DNA of 64,000 nucleotides, taken from positions 2,666,001-2,730,000 of the forward strand of contig NZ_CP107836.1 in the NCBI RefSeq assembly GCF_036346615.1, read 5' to 3'. Source of the DNA: Streptomyces sp. NBC_00523 (GTDB taxonomy: Bacteria; Actinomycetota; Actinomycetes; Streptomycetales; Streptomycetaceae). Below, one piece after another: positions 25,987-34,398 of this stretch. A program made the position numbers and the translations under genes. The notes beneath the pieces were generated by a model, which was given only the letters and a program-made list of their open reading frames with translations, was not told the DNA's origin and ran no database searches. Each line of letters begins with the position of its first letter. The stretch's first letter is position 1.

Positions 25987-27494
25987 GCGCCCTCCTGGAT
26001 CCCCGCCGGCCGCGCACCCCCCGTCAGGGTGCCCGGCGCCTTGCGGCTCTCCCCGACCGTACCCGCCCCGGCGGGCCCGCGGCCCGGGATCATGAGCGTG
26101 ACCAGCAGGGCGAGCAGCGCCGCGCCCGCCGCGATGACGAAGACCAGCTGGTACGCGTGGAGGGTCGGCGCGGTCCGGCCCCCCGCCTGGAAGGTGAGGT
26201 TCGCCAGGACCGCGGCCACCGTCGCGCTGCAGAACGCCTGGCCGATCGACCGCATCAGGGTGTTCAGCCCGTTCGCCGCCCCGGTCTCGCTGACCGGCAC
26301 CCCGCGCATCACGAGGGCCGGGAGCGCCGAGTACGCGATGGCCGTACCGGAGGCGACGACCGTGGCGCCCGCGATGATGAGCCACAGGCTGTGGCTGGTG
26401 AAGTACCGCACCCCGTAACCGGCGGCGATGATCCCCGCCGCAAGCGCCAGGCTGACCTTCGGGCCGTGCTTGGCGGAGATCCGGGCGGAGACCGGGGACA
26501 GCGCCACCATGGCGACCCCGCCCGGCAGCAGGCACAGACCGCTGACGACGAGCGAGGCGCCGAGCCCGTAACCGGTCGCCTTGGGCTCCTGCACCATCTG
26601 CGCGGTGACCAGGGAGTTCGCGTAGAAGGCGAAGCCGATGAGCAGCGCCGCGATGTTGGTGAGCAGGACCGCCGGGCGGGCGGAGACCCGCAGGTCGACC
26701 ATGGGCGTCGCGACGCGGAGCTCGTACGCCCCCCAGATCAGCGCCACCACGACGGCCGCCACGAGCAGGCCGACCGTCCGGCCGGAGGTCCAGCCCCAGT
26801 CGCCGCCCTGCGTCACCGCGAGCAGCAGGCAGACCAGCGCGCCGGACAGACCGAGGGCGCCGAGCGCGTCGAAGCGGCCGCGGCTGCGCAGCGGGGACTC
26901 CGGTACGAAGAGGAGGACGAGCACGATGTCGATGAGGCCGATGACGCCGGAGACCCAGAACATCGTGTGCCAGTCGAAGTTCTCCACCACCAGCGCGGCG
27001 ATCGGCAGGCCCACCGCGGCGCCGATGCCGAGCGTCGAGCTCATCAGCGCGACGGCGGACAGCACGCGCTCGGGCGGCAGTTCGTCGCGCAGGATGCTGA
27101 TGCCCAGCGGTACGACGGCGATCGCGGCGCCCTGGAGCGCGCGGCCGGTGATCAGCACGCCGATGTGGGAGCTCGCCCCGCAGAGCACCGAGCCCACCAC
27201 GAGCACCGCGAGGGAGGCGACGAGCACCCGCCGCTTCCCGTACATGTCGCCGACCCGGCCGAGCACCGGTGTGAACACCGCGCCGGTCAGCAGCGTGACG
27301 GTCACCAGCCAGCTCGCGGCGGCCGGGGTGGCGCCGGTCAGCTCGGGGATGTGCGGGAGCAGGGGCACGACGATCGTCTGCATGACCGCGACGACGACCC
27401 CGCAGAAGGCCAGCACGCCCACTGCGAAGCGCGGGTGCGGGGCCTGGGCCGCGGGGGTCGAGGGGGCGGCGGGGGCGGGTATGTCCGCGGGCAT
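25983..27494 (-). CDS. MFS drug efflux transporter (DHA2/EmrB-QacA type)
   Basis: A 503-aa transporter with about 14 membrane helices. Motif A-like sequence is GRVGDMYGKRRVLVASL, and motif C-like sequence is ALMSSTLGIGAAVGLPIAALV. The family exports drugs or metabolites by proton antiport. GGAGAA lies 6 nt before the ATG. It forms a two-gene operon with the downstream TetR gene, a common arrangement for inducible resistance. The substrate is not known. Confidence 0.9.
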   Translation of the reverse strand: MPADIPAPAAPSTPAAQAPHPRFAVGVLAFCGVVVAVMQTIVVPLLPHIPELTGATPAAASWLVTVTLLTGAVFTPVLGRVGDMYGKRRVLVASLAVLVVGSVLCGASSHIGVLITGRALQGAAIAVVPLGISILRDELPPERVLSAVALMSSTLGIGAAVGLPIAALVVENFDWHTMFWVSGVIGLIDIVLVLLFVPESPLRSRGRFDALGALGLSGALVCLLLAVTQGGDWGWTSGRTVGLLVAAVVVALIWGAYELRVATPMVDLRVSARPAVLLTNIAALLIGFAFYANSLVTAQMVQEPKATGYGLGASLVVSGLCLLPGGVAMVALSPVSARISAKHGPKVSLALAAGIIAAGYGVRYFTSHSLWLIIAGATVVASGTAIAYSALPALVMRGVPVSETGAANGLNTLMRSIGQAFCSATVAAVLANLTFQAGGRTAPTLHAYQLVFVIAAGAALLALLVTLMIPGRGPAGAGTVGESRKAPGTLTGGARPAGIQEGA

Positions 27495-27513
27495 GGTTCT
27501 CCGTTGCCGGCTC

Positions 27514-27559
27514 GGGGTGCACGGATGTTCACCCCCCAGGGTAAACGCCTGTGCACCCC
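27514..27559. promoter_or_regulatory. Inverted repeats upstream of MFS-tetR operon
   Basis: GTTCACCC (27527-27534) and GGGTAAAC (27539-27546) form a 20-bp imperfect palindrome. It is enclosed by a second pair, GGGGTGCAC (27514-27522) and GTGCACCCC (27551-27559). The position just upstream of the transporter start fits an operator for the operon's TetR protein. Confidence 0.5.
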
Positions 27560-27686
27560 CTCGGCGACGGGTGGACGGAAGCGCGCGTTAGCCTCGGACC
27601 GGGCGCCGGTCCGGCGCTGGGCGCGGGGCGCGTACGCGTGCGCCGGGCGCACATCCATGACGAGCACGAAGGCGGAGGTGACCGCG

Positions 27687-27989
27687 ATGGCGGAGGTGCC
27701 GGCAGCGGCGGTGGCGGCGGGCGGACTGGTCGGCGGTTACGCCGTCGCGCGGTGGACCCGCAAGCGTCCGCTGGGCGGGGTCGCGCTCGCAGCGGCGGGC
27801 GGCGTCGCCGCGTACGAGTGGAACCGGCAGGCGGGCCCGCGCGCGGCCGTCGCGCTGACCACCGCGTACGTGGCCGCGTTCGCGGGCTCGCACCCGCTGG
27901 CCAAGAAGGTCGGCGCCTGGCCCGCCGTCTTCACCGTGGCGGGCACGGTCGCCGCCGCGTCCTGGGCGGTCACCCGCCGGGCGTCCTGA
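27687..27989 (+). CDS. Small hydrophobic membrane protein
   Basis: A 100-aa Ala/Gly/Val-rich protein with three or four weak membrane helices (AAAVAAGGLVGGYAVARW, then LGGVALAAAGGVAAYEW, VALTTAYVAAFAGSH and VFTVAGTVAAASWAV). The ATG at 27687 is preferred over one at 27657 because GGAGG lies 8 nt before it. Function is unknown. Confidence 0.62.
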   Translation: MAEVPAAAVAAGGLVGGYAVARWTRKRPLGGVALAAAGGVAAYEWNRQAGPRAAVALTTAYVAAFAGSHPLAKKVGAWPAVFTVAGTVAAASWAVTRRAS

Positions 27990-28066
27990 CCGGGGGCGCC
28001 CGCCGGGCGCGCCGACGGGGCGGGGCGGGCCCGGGACGGCCGCCCGCCTCACCGCGGCCCCGCTCC

Positions 28067-29416
28067 CTACCCCCACAGCGCCCACGACACCGTGTAGATC
28101 GCCAGGCCCGCCAGCGCTCCCACCACCGTGCCGTTGATGCGGATGAACTGCAGGTCACGCCCGATGTGGGCCTCGATCTTCCGCGAGGTCTGGTCCGCGT
28201 CCCAGCCGGCCACCGTGTCGCTGATCAGTGACGTGATCTCCGTCCGGTACGTCGTCACGACGTACGCCGCCGCGTCCTCCAGCCAGCCCTCCAGCTTCCC
28301 CCGGAGCCGTTCGTCCGTGGCCAGCCGGGCGCCCAGCGACATCAGGGAGGCCCGGGCGCGCAGCCGCAGCTCGCTCTGCTCGTCCTCCGCCGCCGCGATC
28401 ACCATCGCGCGCACCGACGCCCAGGCCGAGGCGATGACGTCCTGGACCTCGCCGCGCCCCAGGATCTCCGACTTCAGGCGCTCCACCCGGTCCCGGGTCT
28501 CCGAGTCGGTCTGGAGGTCGGCCCCGAAGTCCGCGAGGAAGGTGTCGATGGAGCCGCGCGCCGGGTGCCCGGGCATGTCCCGCATCTCGGTGACGAAGCG
28601 CAGCAGCTCCTTGTAGACCCGCTCCCCGACCCGCTTGTCCACGAACCGGGGCGTCCAGCCCGGCGCCCCGCCCTGCACCGCGTCCATCACCGAGTCGCCG
28701 TGCAGCACGAGCCAGTCGTGGGCCCGGGCGCAGACCAGGTCGACCAGCTTGCGGTGGCCGCCGTCCGCGACGACCTTCGCCAGCATCTTGCCGAGGCTCG
28801 GGCCGATCTCCGCCGTGTTGGCCCGCCGGGTGATCGCCTCGCCGACGACGGCCTGGACGTCGGAGTCCCGCAGGACGGTGAGCGCCCCGCGCAGCGCGGT
28901 CGCCAGTTCGGCCGTGACCCGGTCCGCGTGGGCCGGCTCCGCGAGCCACGCGCCGACCCGGCTGCCGATGCCCAGCGAGTGAATCCGGTCACGTACGACG
29001 TCCCCGGAGAGAAAGTTCTCGCCGACGAAGGAACCGAGGGATGCCCCGAGCTGGTCCTTCTTGGTGGGAATGATGGCGGTGTGCGGAATCGGCAGACCGA
29101 GCGGACGCTTGAAGAGTGCGGTGACCGCGAACCAGTCGGCCAGCGCACCCACCATGCCCGCCTCGGCGGCCGCCGCGACGAAGCCCGGCCAGCCGCTCAC
29201 CCCCTCGTTCTTCGCCCAGGTGGCGAGGACGTACACCAGCGCGACCAGCAGAAGGAGGCCGGTGGCCGTGGTCTTCATACGGCGTACGCCACGACGCTTC
29301 TCCTCGTCCGCCGCGGTGTACGCGAACGAGGCGAGCCCCCCGGGTCTCGCCCTCCCACCGGGCCCCGGAGGCAGTGTGCCCCGCTCGGTCCGCCCGGTCC
29401 CGTCGATCCGTTCCAT
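28067..29416 (-). CDS. DUF445 family membrane protein
   Basis: A 449-aa DUF445 protein. An N-terminal helix (TTATGLLLLVALVYVLATW) is followed by the family signature GMVGALADWFAVTALFKRPLG and IPHTAIIPTKKDQLG. A long helical cytoplasmic region and a C-terminal helix (INGTVVGALAGLAIYTVSW) follow. Family members are membrane-anchored and of unclear function. The ATG at 29416 has GGAG 7 nt upstream and gives the usual family N terminus, including SFAYTAADEEKRRGVRRMK. Confidence 0.87.
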   Translation of the reverse strand: MERIDGTGRTERGTLPPGPGGRARPGGLASFAYTAADEEKRRGVRRMKTTATGLLLLVALVYVLATWAKNEGVSGWPGFVAAAAEAGMVGALADWFAVTALFKRPLGLPIPHTAIIPTKKDQLGASLGSFVGENFLSGDVVRDRIHSLGIGSRVGAWLAEPAHADRVTAELATALRGALTVLRDSDVQAVVGEAITRRANTAEIGPSLGKMLAKVVADGGHRKLVDLVCARAHDWLVLHGDSVMDAVQGGAPGWTPRFVDKRVGERVYKELLRFVTEMRDMPGHPARGSIDTFLADFGADLQTDSETRDRVERLKSEILGRGEVQDVIASAWASVRAMVIAAAEDEQSELRLRARASLMSLGARLATDERLRGKLEGWLEDAAAYVVTTYRTEITSLISDTVAGWDADQTSRKIEAHIGRDLQFIRINGTVVGALAGLAIYTVSWALWG

Positions 29417-29579
29417 CCGCTCCACCCGTCCGCGTACGCACAGCCCCAGACGTCCGCTACGCATTGTGCCTACCTGACCTACTCCCGGGCCGCACGTCGA
29501 GTTCCCCGCGCCCTGCCGCATCATGGGAACCGGTCCACTCCCCCGCTTGTCCACTTTTCCGCAAGGAGACACACCGCCC

Positions 29580-30830
29580 ATGCCCAGGCGCCAGGGTTAC
29601 GCCCTGCTCATAGCCCTCGTGGCGGGTACCGCCGCGCTCGCCGCAGCCGTGGCGTTCGCCGGTTCCCTGCTGTTCAACGGGGACAGGGCGACGGCCGCCG
29701 CCGCTACGGCCCCGCAGGGCGTGGCCCACAGCCCGGCCGCCCCGGCGCACTCCTCCGGGCACTGGCTCGCCACCTGGGCGGCGTCGCCCGTCGCGGGCGT
29801 GGCCGACCCGGCGCAGGCGGAGGACCAGAGCAGCCGCGTCATCCGCAACGTCGTGCACACCAGCATCGGCGGCACCGAGGCCCGTGTGACGCTGTCCAAC
29901 CTGTTCGGTACGCAGCCCCTGCTCATCGACCGCGTCACCGTGAACACCCGCCCCGTGACGTTCCGGGGAGCCTCGTCCGTCACGGTCGCCGCCGGCGGGC
30001 AGACCGTCAGTGACGCCGTCGCCGTCCCGGTCGACGCGGACGCCGACCTCGTCGTCACCCTGCGCACCCCGACCGCCGACGGGCCGGTCACCACGCACCC
30101 CAACAGCCACCAGACCTCGTACACCGAGGGCGAGGGCGGCACCTGGTCCACCACCCAGTGGCGCTACCTCACCGCCGTCGACGTGCGGGGCGGCGACGCG
30201 CGGGCGACCGGGACCCTGGTCGCGTTCGGCGACTCGCTCACCGCCGGCTCCGGCTCCACCACCGACGCCAACACCCGCTGGCCGGACGCCCTCGCCGACC
30301 GGCTGCACGGCCGCTACGCGGTGGTCAACGAGGGCATCGGCGGCAACCGCCTCCTGCGCGACGGCATCGGCCCGCGCGCCCTCGACCGCTTCGAGCGCGA
30401 CGTCCTCGGCGTCTCCGGCGCGAAGACCGTCGTCATCGCGCTCGGCATCAACGACATCCAGGCGCTCCCCAGGGAGACCGACCCCGCGCGGATCACCGGC
30501 GCCCTGCGCGCCCTCGCCGAGCGGGCCCACGCCCGGGGCCTGAAGGTCATCGGCGCGACCCTCATGCCGTACCGGGGCTCGGCGGTCTGGACAGCCGGCG
30601 GGGACCGGGTGCGGCAGCAGGTCAACGCGGAGATCCGGGCGGGCGGGGTCTTCGACGAGGTCCTCGACTTCGACCGGTCCCTGCGCGACCCGGCCCACCC
30701 TCAGCAGCTGCGCGCCCCGTACGACTCCGGCGACCACCTGCACCTCAACGACGCCGGATACGCCCGCCTGGCGTCACTGCTGGACGTGGACACCCTGACC
30801 GGGGACGAGCCGAAGGTCGACGCGCTCTGA
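29580..30830 (+). CDS. Secreted SGNH/GDSL hydrolase
   Basis: A 416-aa protein with an N-terminal signal or anchor helix (residues 7-27). An N-terminal beta domain (WLATWAASPVAG..) is followed by the SGNH catalytic domain: block I FGDSLTAGSGS, block II EGIGGNRLL, block III LGINDIQ and block V DHLHLND with the catalytic Asp and His. Such enzymes are secreted esterases or lipases, and the substrate is not evident. AAGGAG lies about 11 nt before the ATG. Its stop is only 1 nt from the stop of the convergent gene. Confidence 0.9.
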   Translation: MPRRQGYALLIALVAGTAALAAAVAFAGSLLFNGDRATAAAATAPQGVAHSPAAPAHSSGHWLATWAASPVAGVADPAQAEDQSSRVIRNVVHTSIGGTEARVTLSNLFGTQPLLIDRVTVNTRPVTFRGASSVTVAAGGQTVSDAVAVPVDADADLVVTLRTPTADGPVTTHPNSHQTSYTEGEGGTWSTTQWRYLTAVDVRGGDARATGTLVAFGDSLTAGSGSTTDANTRWPDALADRLHGRYAVVNEGIGGNRLLRDGIGPRALDRFERDVLGVSGAKTVVIALGINDIQALPRETDPARITGALRALAERAHARGLKVIGATLMPYRGSAVWTAGGDRVRQQVNAEIRAGGVFDEVLDFDRSLRDPAHPQQLRAPYDSGDHLHLNDAGYARLASLLDVDTLTGDEPKVDAL

Positions 30831-30831
30831 G

Positions 30832-31512
30832 CTAGGGCCTGTCTTCGCCCTTCTCCAGGCGCCCGCGCTCCGCCTCCCGCAGCCGCTGCTTCTCCGCCTT
30901 GCCGCGCTTGTGCTCCACCCCGACGCCGCCCATGAGCGCGAATCCGGTGATCCGGACCCGGGGCGCGTCCGGTGCGGGGGCCGACTCGTCCTTGACGTGC
31001 TCCCCGAAGCCCCCCATGATGCCGATGCCCCGGACGTCCACGTTCAGATCCGGCGGGACCGTCACATGGATACCGCCCATGATCGTGAAGCAGCGGATCA
31101 CGGTCTCGCGGGCCTCGAAGTTCGCCTCGCGCAGGTCGATGGTGCCGCCGCCCCACATCGCGAACGCGGTGAACACCTTGCCGACCGTCCAGTTGCCCCG
31201 GCGGCGGAAACCGCCGTAGAACGCGAAGCCCCCGGTCGATGTCGCCGGCCGCCCGATCCGCTCCGACCAGCGGGCCGCCGAGCCCGACCGGGGCCGCACG
31301 ACGGCAGGCGCCGACGAGGCGGAGCCGACGGCCGGCAGATCGCGGACGAGTGGCTCCAGCTCCCCGTGCGTCCGCGCCTTGTAGGCGCTGTCGAGGCGCT
31401 GCTCGAACTCCTCCATCTCCAGACGCCCTTCGGCGACCGCCTCGCGCAGGATCTCGGCAACACGTTCACGCTCGGCGTCGGAGGCCCGCATCTCGGGGAG
31501 TTCGCTCGTCAT
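30832..31512 (-). CDS. DUF1707 protein with LiaF-like C-terminal domain
   Basis: A 226-aa protein. The N-terminal DUF1707 module is MRASDAERERVAEILREAVAEGRLEMEEF (residues 8-36). The C-terminal beta-rich part (AMWGGGTIDLREANFEARETVIRCFTIMGGIHV) resembles the domain of cell-wall stress protein LiaF. No membrane helix is evident. It may be a stress-sensing accessory protein, though this is inferred from domain similarity. Confidence 0.82.
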   Translation of the reverse strand: MTSELPEMRASDAERERVAEILREAVAEGRLEMEEFEQRLDSAYKARTHGELEPLVRDLPAVGSASSAPAVVRPRSGSAARWSERIGRPATSTGGFAFYGGFRRRGNWTVGKVFTAFAMWGGGTIDLREANFEARETVIRCFTIMGGIHVTVPPDLNVDVRGIGIMGGFGEHVKDESAPAPDAPRVRITGFALMGGVGVEHKRGKAEKQRLREAERGRLEKGEDRP

Positions 31513-31539
31513 ACCGCGCAGCCTATTGAACGGCCGCCC

Positions 31540-32544
31540 TCACGTCACCGGCTCCCCTGGCCGCTCGCGCGCGTACATCTTCGCGATCACCGCCTCGATG
31601 TCCGGCTCCCGCACCGAAAGGTCCGCCAACGGGTACTCCGCGGCGATCCGCGCCACCAGCGGAGCCGCCGAAGCGGACGCCGGGAAGGCCAGCCACTGGC
31701 GCGGGCCCTCCACCTTCACCGTCCGCACCGAGGGCTCCGACTCCAGCCGGATCGGGGGGAGTTCGCGCTCCAGGTCGACCACCAGCGTGCGCTCGCTCTC
31801 CCCCACCTCGTGCAGCCCGGCCAGCGCACCGTCGTACATCAGCCGGCCGTGGTCGATCACCATCACCCGGCTGCACAACTGCTCGATGTCCGTGAGGTCA
31901 TGGGTCGTCAGCAGCACCGTCGTCCCGCGCTCCGCGTTCAGGTCCCGCAGGAACTGCCGCACCTTGGCCTTGGACACCACATCGAGGCCGATCGTCGGCT
32001 CGTCCAGATACAGCACCTCCGGGTCGTGCAGCAGCGCCGCCGCGATGTCCCCGCGCATCCGCTGCCCCAGCGACAGCTGACGCACCGGTACGTCCAACAG
32101 CTCACCCAGATCCAGAAGTTCGACGCACCGCTCCAGGTTGGCCCGGAAGCGCGCGTCCGGCACCCGGTACATGCGGTGCATCAGCCGGTACGAGTCGCGC
32201 AGCGGCAGGTCCCACCAGAGCGTCGTGCGCTGGCCGAAGACCACCCCGATCCGGTGCGCCAGCCGCGTCCGCTCCCGCGAGGGGTCGATGCCCGCGACGC
32301 GCAGGGAGCCGCCGCTCGGCGTGAGGATGCCCGTCAGCATCTTGATCGTGGTCGACTTCCCGGCCCCGTTCGGCCCGATGTAGCCGACCATCTCGCCGCG
32401 CTCCACCCGGAAGCTGATCCCGTCGACCGCCCGCACCTGGCGCCGCTCGCCGCGCAGGAACCCCGTCCTGCGGCGGACGTCGAAGACCTTCTCCAGCCGG
32501 TCCAGCTCGATGAAGGCCGTCCCGCTGCCCGTGTCCCTGCTCAT
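31540..32544 (-). CDS. ABC transporter ATP-binding protein
   Basis: A 334-aa ATPase. Walker A is GPNGAGKSTT, the signature is QLSLGQRMRGDIAAALLH, Walker B is VLYLDEPTIGLD, and the switch is TTHD. The insertion FGQRTTLWWDLPLRDSYRL is typical of the ABC-2 group that works with two DUF990-type permeases, which lie directly upstream. The substrate is unknown; the direction is probably export. Confidence 0.9.
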   Translation of the reverse strand: MSRDTGSGTAFIELDRLEKVFDVRRRTGFLRGERRQVRAVDGISFRVERGEMVGYIGPNGAGKSTTIKMLTGILTPSGGSLRVAGIDPSRERTRLAHRIGVVFGQRTTLWWDLPLRDSYRLMHRMYRVPDARFRANLERCVELLDLGELLDVPVRQLSLGQRMRGDIAAALLHDPEVLYLDEPTIGLDVVSKAKVRQFLRDLNAERGTTVLLTTHDLTDIEQLCSRVMVIDHGRLMYDGALAGLHEVGESERTLVVDLERELPPIRLESEPSVRTVKVEGPRQWLAFPASASAAPLVARIAAEYPLADLSVREPDIEAVIAKMYARERPGEPVT

Positions 32545-32563
32545 GCCGCTCCCTCTCCGTCCG

Positions 32564-33433
32564 TCAACTTCCCGTACTCCGGTACGCCCGCAGCCCCGCC
32601 CGCCACACCAGACCCGCCCCGGTCGCGCAGACGGCGGCCACCACCGGCGGCAGGAACGCCACCGGGTCCGGCAGCCCCAACGGCAGCTCCCGGCCCAGTA
32701 CGTACAGCGCCGGCAGCCAGTTCACGAAGGCCAGCGGCACCACGAAGGTCACCCCGCGCACCAGGTCCTTCGCGAAGATCGTCGGCGGGTACTGGAGCAG
32801 CGTGTTGCCCCCGTACGTGAACGAGTTCTGCACCTGCGAGGCGTCCTGCGCGATGAACTGGAACGCCCCGCCCGCCACGAACACCGCCCCGAAGATCACC
32901 GACCCGCTCAGCAGCATCAGCGGCAGCACCACCACCTTCGCCAAGGTCCACTCGATGTCCGCCGCCACCAGCCCGTAGCCGAGGACCAGCAGCCCCTGAG
33001 TGATCCGCCCCAGCCTGCGCAGCGCGAAGCGGTCGGCCGCCACCTGCGCGAGGACCGGGACCGGCCGCACCAGCAACGTGTCCAGCGTGCCGTCCCGCAC
33101 CCGGCGGCCCAGCCGGTCCATCGACCCCATCAGCAGGTCCGCCAGACCGAACGCCGTCCCCGAAGCCCCGTACAGCAGTGCGATCTCCGGGAGCGCGTAG
33201 CCGCCCAGCGCGTCGACGTGCGCGAACATCAGCATGATCGTCACGAAGTCGAACGCCGTCGCCGTGAAGTTGCCGACCGCCGTCATCAGGAACGACGCCC
33301 GGTACGCCATCGTGGACCGCAGCCACATCGACACGATCAGCCCGTACGCCCGCACCCCCTCGACCAGCCGCGACCGCGGGGCGAACACCGCCTCCGGCGC
33401 CTCCGGTACGGCCGCCTCCACCACCTCAGCCAC
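32564..33433 (-). CDS. ABC-2 permease (DUF990 type), second subunit
   Basis: A 289-aa membrane protein with about six helices. GSMDRLGRRVRDGTLDTLLVRPVP is the characteristic cytoplasmic segment. The start is GTG at 33433, overlapping the end of the previous permease gene by 8 nt. It forms a heteromeric channel with that permease, powered by the downstream ATPase. Confidence 0.87.
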   Translation of the reverse strand: MAEVVEAAVPEAPEAVFAPRSRLVEGVRAYGLIVSMWLRSTMAYRASFLMTAVGNFTATAFDFVTIMLMFAHVDALGGYALPEIALLYGASGTAFGLADLLMGSMDRLGRRVRDGTLDTLLVRPVPVLAQVAADRFALRRLGRITQGLLVLGYGLVAADIEWTLAKVVVLPLMLLSGSVIFGAVFVAGGAFQFIAQDASQVQNSFTYGGNTLLQYPPTIFAKDLVRGVTFVVPLAFVNWLPALYVLGRELPLGLPDPVAFLPPVVAAVCATGAGLVWRAGLRAYRSTGS

Positions 33434-34226
33434 CCTGGACCACCACCCTCCGCGTCGCCACGCCCTGCACCATCCGCCCCACCAGCAGCAACACCGCGGC
33501 CCACGACGCCTGGAACACGTACACCCGCACCAGACCCCAGCCCGTGTGCTTGCCCAGGAACACATCCGCCGGCACCTGGAGCAGCGCCGACCACGGCATC
33601 AGCCGCGCCACCTCGCCCAGCAGCCCCGGGAACAGGCTCAGAGGCAGCAGCATCCCCGAGAAGAACAGCCCCGCCAGAAAGGCGATCTGCGCCGCGCCCG
33701 CCCCGTCCATCAGCCAGAAAGCGGACAGCGCCACCAGATAGCGGATCCCGAAGCTCACCACCACACCCAGCGCCACCGAGACGAGGAACGCCAGCCACGG
33801 CCCCGCCGACCCCGGCAGCGCCAGGTCGAACGCCAGCCCGCCGAGCGCCATCGGCACGATGCCGCGCCCCAGCAGATGGAAGGCCGCGCGCCCCAAGTCC
33901 TGCGCCAGCCACCACAGCTGGAGGTCGACCGGGCGGTACAGGTCCACCGCGATGTCGCCCGTGCGGATGCGCTCGATCAGCTCGTCCTCGAAACCGCCGC
34001 CCATCATCACGCAGGTCATCAGCAGCGCCTGGCCCAGCCAGACGAAGGTGAGCGCCTGCGGCATGTCGTAACCGCCGAGGCGCGGCCGCTCGTCCCACAA
34101 CGCCATGTACGTGTAGGCGAGGATGAAGCCGAAGACGGTGTTGGTGAACACCCCCGCCGCCGTCTCGATCCGATAGGTGGCGTACCGGCGGAAACCGCCC
34201 GCCGCCGCCACCGCGTAGACCCGCAC
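33426..34226 (-). CDS. ABC-2 permease (DUF990 type), first subunit
   Basis: A 266-aa membrane protein with about six helices. FEDELIERIRTGDIAVDLYRPVDLQL is the typical segment, equivalent to that of the second permease. The GTG at 34226 has GGGGAGG 8 nt before it and is preferred to an ATG 48 nt upstream. It is the first gene of the three-gene exporter operon, divergent from the penicillin-binding protein gene. Confidence 0.85.
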   Translation of the reverse strand: MRVYAVAAAGGFRRYATYRIETAAGVFTNTVFGFILAYTYMALWDERPRLGGYDMPQALTFVWLGQALLMTCVMMGGGFEDELIERIRTGDIAVDLYRPVDLQLWWLAQDLGRAAFHLLGRGIVPMALGGLAFDLALPGSAGPWLAFLVSVALGVVVSFGIRYLVALSAFWLMDGAGAAQIAFLAGLFFSGMLLPLSLFPGLLGEVARLMPWSALLQVPADVFLGKHTGWGLVRVYVFQASWAAVLLLVGRMVQGVATRRVVVQGG

Positions 34227-34398
34227 AGCAACCGCCTCCCCGTCAACGGGTGCCGCACCGTGCGTGGACACCAAAGCGCAGGAGCCTAGTCCAGCCGGGA
34301 CAGCCGCCGCGAGCGCTTTTCGGCCGTCGATCCAAGGGATATGCGCCAGAAAAGGGCACTATGGGGGAACTGACCGCGGCCGAGGAGTCTGCACCGAC

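Noticed and set aside
25987..27522. Large minus-strand frame continuing upstream of the 184-aa TetR
   Set aside because: It is the shadow of the MFS gene in another frame. The TetR start at 25986 overlaps the MFS stop in the usual way.
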